Shown in pieces: positions 1 to 8,137 of a DNA stretch of 64,000 nucleotides (within the stretch, counting starts at the first letter, position 1; each line of letters starts with the position of its first letter). The notes beneath the pieces are model-generated. The model was not told the DNA's origin. It saw only the letters and a list, made by a program, of their open reading frames with translations, and did no database searches. The DNA is from Geomonas agri (GTDB lineage Bacteria > Desulfobacterota > Desulfuromonadia > Geobacterales > Geobacteraceae), in assembly GCF_020179605.1 (NCBI RefSeq), contig NZ_JAINZO010000001.1, forward strand, positions 496,001 through 560,000. The letters run 5' to 3'. The translations under genes and the position numbers were made by a program.

Positions 1-86
1 GTGAGTAGTGAGCAACCACGCTTGCGAACGCAAGAAGAAGTGATTCAATAGGGCGATTGTGCCATTTCATTGGAGGAGGGAACGCC

Positions 87-1412
87 ATGCCAGCATCAGC
101 GAACTACCGCTATCTCCATCCCAAGAATCTCAAGGACGTCTTCCCATGGGAGGACATTTCAGCCATCCTCAACAACATCTACAGCAATGTGATGCGCGAT
201 GACCACGGCATCGCCGGCATTTCTTCCATCCCCGGGGCGATTATCGCCTCTCCCTCGATGCCTGCCGATCCTGAGACCGATCAAAACTACGTCTATGACT
301 GGGTCCGTGACTCCGCGCTCACCGTCTTCGAACTTGTGGAAATTGCAGGGAACCCATCTTTTTCAGAGTGGAAGCCGCGACTAAAAAAGGTGCTTGAGCA
401 TTACGTCGACTTTGTGGCGATCGTGCAGCAAAACTCTGACCAGGTCTCGCTCGGGTACGCTAGGTGGAACCTCGACGGCACACCTTCCAAGAACTGGACG
501 GTGCAAAACGACGGTCCTGCCCTAAGGATCGTGTCGCACCTGAAAGCCATTTCGGAGATCCTTGATGGAGGTTATAAGGACAAGGCGCTGGAGAACGTGA
601 AGAGAGACCTGGACTACATCTCCGCAAAATACAAAGACTTCGGCTTCAACATATGGGAGGAGGTGTACGGGGACCACTTTTTCACCAAAAAGATAATCCG
701 CAAGGCCTTTTTCGAGTGTGAAAATAATGGGGTATTCACCAGCAATGTCAGCGCAGCGGTGGTCAAGGAACAGATCACGGAACTAGAAGGGATGATGGCG
801 AAGCATATCGAGGGGCGAGACTACTACAAGTCCAACATTGCGGCAGACTCACAGAACCAGCGTGGGAACGACAAGAACATAGACGTTCTTTTCGCACTGC
901 TACATGGTGAGATCAACAGGAGCCAGGATTTCAGCATCACTGCTGCGAAATCGGTGACAACGGTGGCCGAACTGGTGAGATGCTTCATGACCGAGTACCC
1001 GGTGAACCGGGACGACCTTTTACTCGGTCTTGGTCCCAACATGGGGCGTTACCCCTTTGACAACTACGACGGTGATATGAGCGACGGCTACAATATTGGC
1101 CATCCCTGGTTCATCAGCGGCAACGCCCTTGCCTCCTTCTTCTACAAGATGGCGTTGGCCGCAAAGAGCGATCCGCAGGTCGTCAAACGAGTTGCGAAAA
1201 GCTTCCATGGCCTCTACAACATCACAATCGCAACGGCGGAAGACATCATCGCTCTGGGAGACCGGCACATCCAGACCACGCAGCGGCACTGGGATCACTG
1301 CCGTATGAGTGAGCAGTATGACCGTAACTCAGGATATCTGAAAAGCGTTAAGGATCTGACCTGGAGTTATGCCACTTACCTGATGGCGTACCGGTTGCGC
1401 AGCGCACTGTAA
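87..1412 (+). CDS. Glucoamylase (glycoside hydrolase family 15), fungal-like, cytoplasmic
   Basis: Predicted exo-acting glucan 1,4-alpha-glucosidase that would release glucose from glycogen or maltodextrin ends. The 441-residue protein shows the GH15 hallmarks: ASPS followed by YDWVRDSA near residues 54-77, the general-acid motif WEE at about 190-192 followed by VYGDHFFT, and the second catalytic Glu in MSEQYD at about 409, ahead of DLTWSYA. The order and wording of these motifs resemble the short fungal catalytic domains more than the longer bacterial ones. There is no signal peptide and no starch-binding domain, so action on intracellular glycogen is likely. The ATG at 87 is chosen over an upstream TTG at 57 because GGAGGAGGG lies 6 bases before it. 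No obvious operon partner. Confidence 0.88.
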   Translation: MPASANYRYLHPKNLKDVFPWEDISAILNNIYSNVMRDDHGIAGISSIPGAIIASPSMPADPETDQNYVYDWVRDSALTVFELVEIAGNPSFSEWKPRLKKVLEHYVDFVAIVQQNSDQVSLGYARWNLDGTPSKNWTVQNDGPALRIVSHLKAISEILDGGYKDKALENVKRDLDYISAKYKDFGFNIWEEVYGDHFFTKKIIRKAFFECENNGVFTSNVSAAVVKEQITELEGMMAKHIEGRDYYKSNIAADSQNQRGNDKNIDVLFALLHGEINRSQDFSITAAKSVTTVAELVRCFMTEYPVNRDDLLLGLGPNMGRYPFDNYDGDMSDGYNIGHPWFISGNALASFFYKMALAAKSDPQVVKRVAKSFHGLYNITIATAEDIIALGDRHIQTTQRHWDHCRMSEQYDRNSGYLKSVKDLTWSYATYLMAYRLRSAL

Positions 1413-1760
1413 GCCTCGATTGAGGGCAGGAGCACTTGTCGCCTTCGGCCCATTGCTTGAGCGGATCGGCAATCCTGCCGCGTCTGGCGCGGTAGATGTC
1501 CAACTCCGTCTTGCCTTTACCTGCCAAGCGAATCTCGGCCACCAGTGCCGTGGCGGTGCCAGGTCTTGAAAAATTAGTCTTTCTGACATCGAGGGCTTAC
1601 ATTTCAGGACCTGGTGCCGAGAATTCCGAATCTCAAAAACTCAGCGACGTCCCCCCGTGCCATGTCTCTCACAGCCTTTCATGCCTGCCCCCAGAGCTGG
1701 GAAGTAACCTATGACGATCTCGCTGACTTGACATTGATTTAAGCCACGCAATAATAAAAC
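1413..1760. other. Gene-poor stretch with a possible minus-strand coding relic
   Basis: No convincing intact gene. On the minus strand, bases about 1425-1560 translate without a stop into a protein-like segment (EIRLAGKGKTELDIYRARRG and onward, ending in CSCPQ). It reads like part of a real protein but has no credible start or end of its own, and the family was not recognised. It abuts the 3' end of the glucoamylase gene, which fits a decayed gene or an old insertion. Confidence 0.3.
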
Positions 1761-1764
1761 CATT

Positions 1765-1897
1765 ATTGGCCAAACTCAGGAAAACCTGGGGACGGAAAGC
1801 TACGGAACTTAAACTGCTGCACACTTCGTGATGCAAGAGTTGGCCGAGCTGTCGGATGCACCCGCCGCATGGGTAGCAATCAGGTAGCCCGGCTTTT
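1765..1897 (+). ncRNA. Candidate GEMM-I (cyclic dinucleotide) riboswitch
   Basis: The sequence has the ordered landmarks of a GEMM-I aptamer: GGCCAAACTC at 1768, a short hairpin CAGG-AAAA-CCTG, the core GGGGACGGAAAGCTACGG (about 1788-1805), a long irregular second stem, and a closing AGGTAGCCCGGC at 1882-1893 followed by five T. In the family the core is usually GACGCAAAGC; here it is GACGGAAAGC, and the base before CAAAC is also changed (G to C), which could be a compensating pair. GEMM RNAs bind c-di-GMP or, in many Geobacter examples, cAMP-GMP. The T run suggests a transcription-termination switch. The next substantial gene downstream is the exported phosphodiesterase/Ig protein at 2137. 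The call rests on motif reading only. Confidence 0.55.
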
Positions 1898-2136
1898 TGT
1901 GTTTCATAGCGGTGAGGGCGACAATTTTGGCGGACATTAATGGCCATTAAAACACCCACCAGGAGATATTATGAATTCTAGTGCATCCCGCTTAAGCAGA
2001 CTGCTGGAGATTTCAAGAACAGGATAACCAGCAGGAGCAATGCGAATACAAATGATGCACCTCTTTTATCAAGTTAGTGAATACTGCGTCAAAATTCAAA
2101 GCAGACCGATATGTCAATCGAGAAAGAAGGTCAATA

Positions 2137-3909
2137 ATGCCATCCTTAACCTCATTGTTGAAATCATTCATTCGGACAACCCTGCTTTTGGCAGGAAGCA
2201 TCCTGCTTAATGGAGTCTTATTGGGACCGGCGGCGGCTGGACAGGCACAGTACGTCATCGGGATCAGTGTCGATGGTGGGGGAGCGAGCTACATTCAAAA
2301 CCTCATAAATCAGGGGTTGCTACCGAATTTCAAGCGGTTCCAAACCCAGGGTGCCTGGACTAACAATGCTCGCAATGACTATGATATCACGGTCACACTC
2401 CCAAATCATGTCTCTATGGTTACCGGGCGTGGCGTCTATGGTGTCGCAGGCAATGGCCATATGTGGACGAGTAACTCTGACCCATCCAGTGACCCGGTCG
2501 CTGCTACCTACTCAATTCAGAATAATAAGGGAACGTATGTATATGGTGTTTTCGACGTAGTACACGATAATGGGCTGCGAACTGCCCTGTATGTAACCAA
2601 AACAAAATTTTCACTGTTCGACCATTCATACAATAACGGTAACGGTGCTGTTGATAACATCGGCTCTGACAATGGCTTGAACAAGATCGATTCCTATGTC
2701 TATAATTCAAGTTCATCTGCCATCAGTACCAGTCTTGTAAACACGATGAAGGCTACTCCTTTCAACTACGTATTACTCCACTTCACGGATGGTGATACTG
2801 CCGGACATACGTACGGATGGGGGAGCACTGCCTACAATAATGCCCTTATTGCAGTAGACAGTTACCTTGGACATATTTTCGATCTGGTTACCGGTACCCC
2901 CGCTCTTCAAGGGAAAACCGACATCATTCTCACGGCTGATCATGGTGGTAATGGAACAAATCATGCTGATATTACGGATCGGCTTAACTACACCATACCA
3001 TTTTATGTTTGGGGGCCAGATGCCCAGGCCGGGACAGATCTCTATACCCTCAATCAATCCACGCGAGCCGACCCGGGAACAACCCGTCCAGCTTATACTA
3101 TTTCAGTTCAGCCAATCCGTAATGGGGAACTGGCCAATCTGGCTTTGAACATCCTTGAACTGGGCATAGTTCCCGACTCAACAATAAATGCGTTACAAAA
3201 CCTGGCAATTACTTCACCTAATGCAACTGGCGAATGCGGCAGTGATAATGGCAGAATACTGACTGCAGAGCCGGTCAACCTGTGCAATGCCGGCATTTCA
3301 TCTGCTGTCGGCGGTTCCGGTCCCTGGGCATGGACGTGCACTGACGGTGGGGTGGGGGTGTCCTGTAGCGCGAGTATCCTTTCTTTACCAGTAATTACCA
3401 CCATCAGCCCCCTTCCTTCCGGAACAGTCGGTGTGTACTACAGTCGAAATCTGGAGGCCACAGGAGGCGAAATTCCGTACATCTGGTCACTGGTAAGCGG
3501 CAGCCTTCCACCGGGACTGAGTATGCAATCAGGTGTTATAAGTGGAACGCCAACGGTGGGAGGTACCTCAGGTTTTACAGCAAGGGTTACCGATGCAGCA
3601 GGCTCTATTGCTGAGAAATCCTTAAGTTTATCTGTTATTGCTACGCCGCTACAGATAACTACTGGATCATCTCTTCCGAATGCGACCAAGAAAGTTGCGT
3701 ATTCAGTGCAACTGATTGCCTCTGGGGGAACAACTCCCTATGTTTGGTCTATCGCTTCCGGCAAGCTACCGCCGGGACTTTCCCTGAATAGCACTACAGG
3801 TGTCATTAATGGTAAGGCGAGCAAAGCAGGGGTCTCAACATTCACAATTAAGGTTACAGATGCTCAAAAAAACACGGTGACCAGATCGTTTTCGCTTACA
3901 GTCAAATGA
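2137..3909 (+). CDS. Exported alkaline-phosphatase-superfamily (type I phosphodiesterase) protein with two Ig-like domains
   Basis: A 590-residue secreted protein. The N terminus is a Sec signal peptide (charged start, LLLAGSILLNGVLLG, then AAAGQA). The first 330 residues match the type I phosphodiesterase/nucleotide pyrophosphatase fold: VIGISVDGGG with the first metal Asp, TLPNHVSMVTGR with the likely nucleophile Thr, DGDTAGH, and ILTADHGGNG with the second Asp-His pair. A four-Cys insert follows (about 380-430), then two He_PIG-type Ig repeats, each with a SGxLPPGLS signature. Such repeats are common in cell-surface proteins of this group. ATG 2137 is preferred to GTG 2077 because AGAAGG precedes it and it begins the signal peptide. 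Substrate unknown. A possible GEMM riboswitch lies 240 bases upstream. Confidence 0.8.
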   Translation: MPSLTSLLKSFIRTTLLLAGSILLNGVLLGPAAAGQAQYVIGISVDGGGASYIQNLINQGLLPNFKRFQTQGAWTNNARNDYDITVTLPNHVSMVTGRGVYGVAGNGHMWTSNSDPSSDPVAATYSIQNNKGTYVYGVFDVVHDNGLRTALYVTKTKFSLFDHSYNNGNGAVDNIGSDNGLNKIDSYVYNSSSSAISTSLVNTMKATPFNYVLLHFTDGDTAGHTYGWGSTAYNNALIAVDSYLGHIFDLVTGTPALQGKTDIILTADHGGNGTNHADITDRLNYTIPFYVWGPDAQAGTDLYTLNQSTRADPGTTRPAYTISVQPIRNGELANLALNILELGIVPDSTINALQNLAITSPNATGECGSDNGRILTAEPVNLCNAGISSAVGGSGPWAWTCTDGGVGVSCSASILSLPVITTISPLPSGTVGVYYSRNLEATGGEIPYIWSLVSGSLPPGLSMQSGVISGTPTVGGTSGFTARVTDAAGSIAEKSLSLSVIATPLQITTGSSLPNATKKVAYSVQLIASGGTTPYVWSIASGKLPPGLSLNSTTGVINGKASKAGVSTFTIKVTDAQKNTVTRSFSLTVK

Positions 3910-4189
3910 AGCTCCGGTCAAGAGGGCAGGCGTGCCGCAGTGGCAAAACCAGAAATTGCCGGCTTTATGGTAGGGGTGCTAATTCGTGGAGTACGTATCA
4001 GAAAAGGGAATAAAATGAAGCAAAAACTGGTTTTTTATTTAGGCATCCTGGATAAATTATCGTTCATGGCCTAACGGCCCGGCCTATTATTGCTTTAGTT
4101 ACGGAACTGATCCATCTTGTAAACCCCGAAATGAGAGTATAAAGAAGCAAAAAAACACGAAGGTACCACGGTGCAGCTAAAACAAAAAA

Positions 4190-4226
4190 GCCACTTGCGA
4201 GCTAACGTAAGTGGCTCATTTTTATT
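4190..4226. terminator. Bidirectional rho-independent terminator
   Basis: A 10-bp stem GCCACTTGCG / CGTAAGTGGC (one G-T wobble) with loop AGCTAA is flanked by six A on the left and TCATTTTTATT on the right, so it can end transcription from both the phosphodiesterase gene (plus) and the DUF2845 gene (minus). Confidence 0.85.
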
Positions 4227-4229
4227 GTG

Positions 4230-4337
4230 GAATCTGGGGTCAGGCTTGCAATGTTGCAATCTCTCTCCGTACCGCGGAACTTGAGATGACTGGAACCTTT
4301 CCAGCCTCCTGGTGAGTCCTCTACCAAATCTTGGCCA
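4230..4337. repeat. Possible end of a REP/RAYT-type mobile element
   Basis: The words AATCTGGGGTCAGGCTTGCA and the palindrome TTGCA-ATGT-TGCAA resemble the outer ends of REP-associated tyrosine-transposase elements that I recall from Geobacter genomes. No transposase gene is present. The rest of the 3910-4337 gap holds the terminator at 4190 and a 19-codon reading frame at 4015-4074 of doubtful value. Confidence 0.3.
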
Positions 4338-5015
4338 TCAGTAGCCATAATCGAGACTGAGGACTTTACTCACACGCCCCCCCTTAAAACATACACCTTG
4401 CATGAACTCATTGGGACCAAAGTTGTACAACCAGATTTGTGAGCAGTCCCTGCCACCTGATCGCATTACCGGTTGTGCGCATTTCTCTAACACCTCTCCC
4501 ATTGTGTCGCCTTTCGTCGCTATACCGTTACTGCACCGGCACGATTCAAACACGTTCATCCGGGTGTTGCCATTGGCTGCATTCATAGCAACCAAGGCAA
4601 TATTTCGCGGTGGGGCGGCCTGTTGTGACGCAACCGGTGTCGGAGACGCCTGGTCATAGGGCAACGGTGAACCCTGCTGCAAACCTTGCTGGTATGAAGC
4701 CCGAATAGGTGCCGTTTCAGCACGGGGTGCTTCGTATCTTGCCGGAACGATAACTACCTCATTCCCGTTTTTGTCGGTGTAGTGTTCGTACTCTGATTCA
4801 GGTTTTTGCGCCTGAGGCTGCGGGGCGGGTATCACTGTTGGCTGTGAAGGCATCGGCGGAATCTGCTGCGTGGGCACGACCGGTTCTTTCGCAGCGCCGA
4901 AAATAAAGGAAGTCAGATCTGTTTTCACGAGTTGTATAGCGAAAAGTAGTACTAACACAGACACCCAGATACCGGCTGCATTTCGCATTTCCTGGGATTT
5001 TCTTTTCTGTGTCAT
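4338..5015 (-). CDS. Membrane-anchored DUF2845 protein
   Basis: Function unknown. The 225-residue protein has one N-terminal hydrophobic segment (AAGIWVSVLVLLFAIQLV), a long Pro/Gln-rich linker, and a C-terminal Cys-containing module (SCRCSNGIATKGDTMGEVLE and a DCSQIWLYNFGPN stretch) that matches DUF2845 in wording. The topology suggests an anchored periplasmic domain. The start at 5015 is preferred to 5069 because GGAG lies 9 bases upstream and the hydrophobic anchor then sits at the expected place. It is monocistronic, ending at the shared terminator at 4190-4226. DUF2845 proteins are usually small exported proteins of proteobacteria; the linker here is unusually long. Confidence 0.7.
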   Translation of the reverse strand: MTQKRKSQEMRNAAGIWVSVLVLLFAIQLVKTDLTSFIFGAAKEPVVPTQQIPPMPSQPTVIPAPQPQAQKPESEYEHYTDKNGNEVVIVPARYEAPRAETAPIRASYQQGLQQGSPLPYDQASPTPVASQQAAPPRNIALVAMNAANGNTRMNVFESCRCSNGIATKGDTMGEVLEKCAQPVMRSGGRDCSQIWLYNFGPNEFMQGVCFKGGRVSKVLSLDYGY

Positions 5016-5257
5016 AGACGATTCTCCGGTCCAATCTATCCTTGTATAGAGGCCGCGGGTGAAACTCACAGGCTATGGTGGTGCAGGATTGCTGTGGTGG
5101 GTAAGAGCTTATTAAGTAAACGGCACTATATGATGTCTTCTGAGGCAAGTCAAACTTGAATGACTGTTAGTGGAGCGTACCGGCTGACGCTTCTCCTGCG
5201 GGAGATGCCGCCTGCAACATGGGGGAGGCTGGAAAATGCGCGATGTGAAAAAAAGTG

Positions 5258-5286
5258 GGAACCTTTTTGGATGATGCTGCATCTAA
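5258..5286 (+). promoter_or_regulatory. ECF-type sigma promoter (autoregulatory)
   Basis: GGAACC (5258-5263) and TCTAA (5282-5286) are separated by 18 bases, matching the GGAAC/TCnAA layout of ECF sigma promoters. It lies 30 bases ahead of the sigma factor gene, so positive autoregulation is likely. The rest of the 5016-5316 interval shows no gene. Confidence 0.6.
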
Positions 5287-5316
5287 CATAGTGAAAGGGA
5301 TGATGGAGGAACAGAG

Positions 5317-6015
5317 ATGACCCGACAGGAGAAGTCAGACAACTACACCGCAGCGGCGGATATGGATATCGTGAAACAGGTCCTGGACGGGGATTTGAAT
5401 GCCCTGGAACTGATCATGCGCAGGTACAATCAGCGTCTGTACCGCATCGCCCGAGGGGTGGTGCAAAATGATATGGATGCGGAAGATGTGGTGCAGGATG
5501 CCTACATCCATGCCTACGAAAACCTTGGTCAGTTCCAGGCAAAGGGGCCTTTGTTCGTCTGGCTTGCAAAGATCACTCTGAATGAGGCCCTGAAGCATCT
5601 GCGCAGTGCCAAGGGCACGAAGAATAGTATCTCTTTCGACGATCCTTTGCACACAGAGGAGGCGAACCATATGGCTGATCTGATCACGGGCTTGCCGACC
5701 CCCGAGCAGGACGTTGCGCGGAAGGAGTTGCATCGACTTCTTGAAACCGCGATCGGGAGCCTCCCCGATGCATATCGCATGGTATTTATCTTCCGCGGTG
5801 TAGAGGAGATGTCGGTGGAGCATACCGCGGAGTGCCTGGACATAGAACCGGCGACGGTGAAGACAAGGTATCACCGGGCGAGAAAATTACTACAACAACA
5901 GCTGGCAGACCTCGTCGACTCCCACGCAGGCGGAGTATATTCATTCGACGGGATCCGCTGCGACCGTATAGTCTCGGGTGTCTTCCTGAGGCTGGCGAAC
6001 CGCAACCGGAGCTGA
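5317..6015 (+). CDS. ECF-type RNA polymerase sigma factor
   Basis: A 232-residue sigma-70-family factor. Region 2 spans about 25-95 (DGDLNALELIMRRYNQRLYR, DAEDVVQDAYIHAYENL, FVWLAKITLNEALKHLR). A short linker leads to region 4 at about 135-195 (LPDAYRMVFIFRGVEEMSVE, TVKTRYHRARKLL). A C-terminal tail with FDGIRCDRIVSGVFLRL extends beyond the usual end and is seen in some ECF groups. GGAGGAAC precedes the ATG. It lies 49 bases ahead of an exported protein gene and probably shares its transcript. No anti-sigma gene is adjacent, so the tail or another signal may control activity. Confidence 0.9.
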   Translation: MTRQEKSDNYTAAADMDIVKQVLDGDLNALELIMRRYNQRLYRIARGVVQNDMDAEDVVQDAYIHAYENLGQFQAKGPLFVWLAKITLNEALKHLRSAKGTKNSISFDDPLHTEEANHMADLITGLPTPEQDVARKELHRLLETAIGSLPDAYRMVFIFRGVEEMSVEHTAECLDIEPATVKTRYHRARKLLQQQLADLVDSHAGGVYSFDGIRCDRIVSGVFLRLANRNRS

Positions 6016-6064
6016 GGGCGCATACAAGCCATGCTCCGGTTGCATCGGGAAAAAGGAGACGGCA

Positions 6065-6718
6065 ATGTTAGGCAAAATCTTCCAAAATATATTCAAGACA
6101 ATGATCGCAGTCTCGGCAATGGTAGCTCTGACTGGTTCACCCTCATATGCTCACTGCAACTCCACCGACATGAAAGAAACAGCGAAGGCCGTCGAACTGC
6201 GGCAGGCGCAGCGCGATCTCTGGATCGGTCACGTCTTCTGGGTCCGGAACGTTGCGCTGGCGACCAAAGCCGGCGATGTGAAAGCGGCACAAGTTGCCGA
6301 ACAAAACGTGGTGAAGAACGCGCGCGCTATCGCCGACTCCGTCGCTCCGGTGTATGGCAAGCCGGCCGCGGACAAGCTGTTCGGGCTTCTGGCGGGACAT
6401 TACGGGGCGGTTAAAGAGTACATGACTGCGGCCTATGCAGGCAACGAGGTGGCCAAGGATGCGGCGGTTGCCAAGATGACAGGTAATGCCAACGAGATCG
6501 CTACATTCCTGAGTAGTGCCAACCCGAACTGGCCCAAAGAGACGTTGATGAGGTTACTCTCCGCTCACGCTGGCCATCACATCGCACAGATCGAGGCTTT
6601 CGCCAAGAATGACTATGCTACCGAGGCCGAGATCTGGGATGCTATGAAAGATCACATGTACATGATCGCCGATGCTCTCGCAGCTGGCATCGTCAAACAG
6701 TTCCCGAAGAAGTTCTAG
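6065..6718 (+). CDS. Exported helical protein of unknown function, partner of the ECF sigma factor
   Basis: No family with a known role was recognised. The 217 residues start with a signal peptide (TMIAVSAMVALTGSPSYAHC), so the mature protein is periplasmic. The remainder is rich in Ala, Lys and Glu and predicted to be largely helical, with His residues concentrated near LIGHVFWV-like and SAHAGHHIAQI segments that could bind metal. The family is widespread as hypothetical proteins near sigma factors. It follows the ECF sigma gene at 49 bases and ends before a strong terminator, so the two genes form a likely operon. Confidence 0.65.
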   Translation: MLGKIFQNIFKTMIAVSAMVALTGSPSYAHCNSTDMKETAKAVELRQAQRDLWIGHVFWVRNVALATKAGDVKAAQVAEQNVVKNARAIADSVAPVYGKPAADKLFGLLAGHYGAVKEYMTAAYAGNEVAKDAAVAKMTGNANEIATFLSSANPNWPKETLMRLLSAHAGHHIAQIEAFAKNDYATEAEIWDAMKDHMYMIADALAAGIVKQFPKKF

Positions 6719-6753
6719 GCTTCGGCCAACTCCAAACACTCATCATCAGCCAA

Positions 6754-6793
6754 AATGGCCCCGCTCCCCGTTAACAGGGGGGCGGGGCCATTT
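6754..6793 (+). terminator. Rho-independent terminator after the sigma operon
   Basis: GC-rich stem GGCCCCGC / GCGGGGCC, extended by CCCC/GGGG pairs around GTTAAC, flanked by AAAT and ATTT. Confidence 0.75.
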
Positions 6794-6830
6794 GGTTATA
6801 GGCGAGAACTTCCGTGTGCGGACGAAAGAA

Positions 6831-6859
6831 GGGCAAATGATTATTCGCCCCTACAGGGG
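6831..6859. repeat. Dispersed palindrome, copy A
   Basis: GGGCAAATGATTATTCGCCC followed by CTACAGGGG. It is the same short palindrome as at 8103-8137, 21878-21900 and 59711-59730. Copies A and B share GACGAAAGAA or a close variant on the left. Confidence 0.6.
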
Positions 6860-6961
6860 CATGGGCCGTTACCTCTCGCATTTCGCGCCATAACAGAGTA
6901 AAGTTACGCTGCTCCGGCTTGCAATGAGAGAGCAACATCAGCGAGATATAAGGAAAAGTAC

Positions 6962-8065
6962 ATGGCATCACTGGATTTTGAACAGGAAAAAGCAAGTTTC
7001 AACAAGTACTACGAAAGCAACCACAAGCAGCTCATGGCCGCCAAGGATGCCCATCTGGGCATAATCAGGACCCTGATCAGGCAAAGCGATGTCGGTGAGG
7101 TCACCAAGATAGAAGGGCGCGTCAAGGACAAAGAGGAATGCATAAAGAAGTTCCAGCGCAAGTACCAGGGCAAACTCGAGGCGGACGAGCAACCTTACGA
7201 GATCAAGGACTTCATATCGGACCTGATCGGCGTCCGGGTCGTCTGCCTCTATGAGGATGAAGTGCCGGCCGTTTCGGAGTTGCTGCAACGGCACTACAGG
7301 ATACTGAACGTCACGGACAAGACCTCTGCCGTGGAGAGCACTGAGGATTCCTTTGGTTACAAAGGGCTGCACATGGACCTGGCCCTGGACCCGCAGGTCC
7401 CCTGCCTCGCCAGGCATCTCCCGCCGCTGGAGATCAGCTTCGAGGTGCAGATCCGGTCACTGATTCAGGACGCGTGGAGCAGGCTGGACCACAAGATCAA
7501 GTACAAGAAATCGATCCCGGTCGACCTGAAGCGCAGGATCAACGTCCTCGCGGCCCTCTTCGAACTGGCAGACCGCGAATTCAAGGAAATCCGCAACGCA
7601 ACGTCGGACCTGATGCAGCAGGCGACCGACACGCAGATGAGCGAGCCGGTAGACGGCGTGCAGGAAATAACCGGACAGGCAGCGTCCCCCGCCTCCAAAA
7701 CCGTCAACGCCTTCAACTTCGTCCCCATAGCAGGGCACTTCTTCAGGGATTTTTCCTTTGAGGATCAGAAGGTGGATGATTTCGTCCAGGACATCCTGGA
7801 GCAGGACCCCGCTTTCCAGAAAGCTGATCTGCACAGGTGCCTCAACGAGAATCTGAAAGTCGTCCGGCAGTACAGCGAACACGTGATCTCTGAAAACCCG
7901 AACCGGAATTTCAGCGCCTACACTCTCATCAGGCACTGCCTGTATCTCTGCGACCAGGAAAAATTCGAGCGGATTCTGACCCGGAGAAACAGCGAGCGTT
8001 TCTCGCTCTGGCTCAAGACATACCGGTCAGCCCAAGCCGCCCCTTCTGCAGAGGGGACGTCATAG
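6962..8065 (+). CDS. RelA/SpoT-domain protein, probable small alarmone synthetase-like enzyme
   Basis: The 367-residue protein carries a (p)ppGpp synthetase domain at about 30-200: GRVKDKEECIKKFQRK, DLIGVRVVCLYEDEV, GYKGLHMDLAL and EVQIRSLIQDAWSRLDHKI. These correspond to the conserved nucleotide- and Mg-binding motifs of RelA/SpoT synthetases. There is no HD hydrolase domain, no TGS and no ACT. The C-terminal 130 residues (after a VNAFNFVPIAGHFFRDF stretch) form an extra domain not recognised. The family includes alarmone synthetases and toxin-like relatives, so activity is not certain. It stands alone, with a weak AAGGA ahead of the ATG. Confidence 0.8.
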   Translation: MASLDFEQEKASFNKYYESNHKQLMAAKDAHLGIIRTLIRQSDVGEVTKIEGRVKDKEECIKKFQRKYQGKLEADEQPYEIKDFISDLIGVRVVCLYEDEVPAVSELLQRHYRILNVTDKTSAVESTEDSFGYKGLHMDLALDPQVPCLARHLPPLEISFEVQIRSLIQDAWSRLDHKIKYKKSIPVDLKRRINVLAALFELADREFKEIRNATSDLMQQATDTQMSEPVDGVQEITGQAASPASKTVNAFNFVPIAGHFFRDFSFEDQKVDDFVQDILEQDPAFQKADLHRCLNENLKVVRQYSEHVISENPNRNFSAYTLIRHCLYLCDQEKFERILTRRNSERFSLWLKTYRSAQAAPSAEGTS

Positions 8066-8102
8066 TCTAGTCATGGTTGATAGGGATGGTGGATCTATGA
8101 AC

Positions 8103-8137
8103 GAAAGAAGGGGCGAAAGATATTCGCCCCTTCAGGG
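8103..8137. repeat. Dispersed palindrome, copy B
   Basis: GAAAGAAGGGGCGAAAGATA followed by TTCGCCCCTTCAGGG. It fills the short gap between the convergent RelA-like and cytosine deaminase genes, where the hairpin could also act as a terminator. Confidence 0.6.

Noticed and set aside
1..51. Frame open to a TAG at 49-51 that could be the 3' end of an upstream gene
   Set aside because: Only 17 codons are visible and nothing in them identifies a protein.
1971..2027. 18-codon frame with AGGAG ahead of it
   Set aside because: Not listed as a gene because nothing but the ribosome site supports it; mentioned with the riboswitch finding.
4015..4074. 19-codon frame starting MKQKLVFYLG after an AAAGGGA
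   Set aside because: Too short, not supported by context, and could be chance or a gene remnant.
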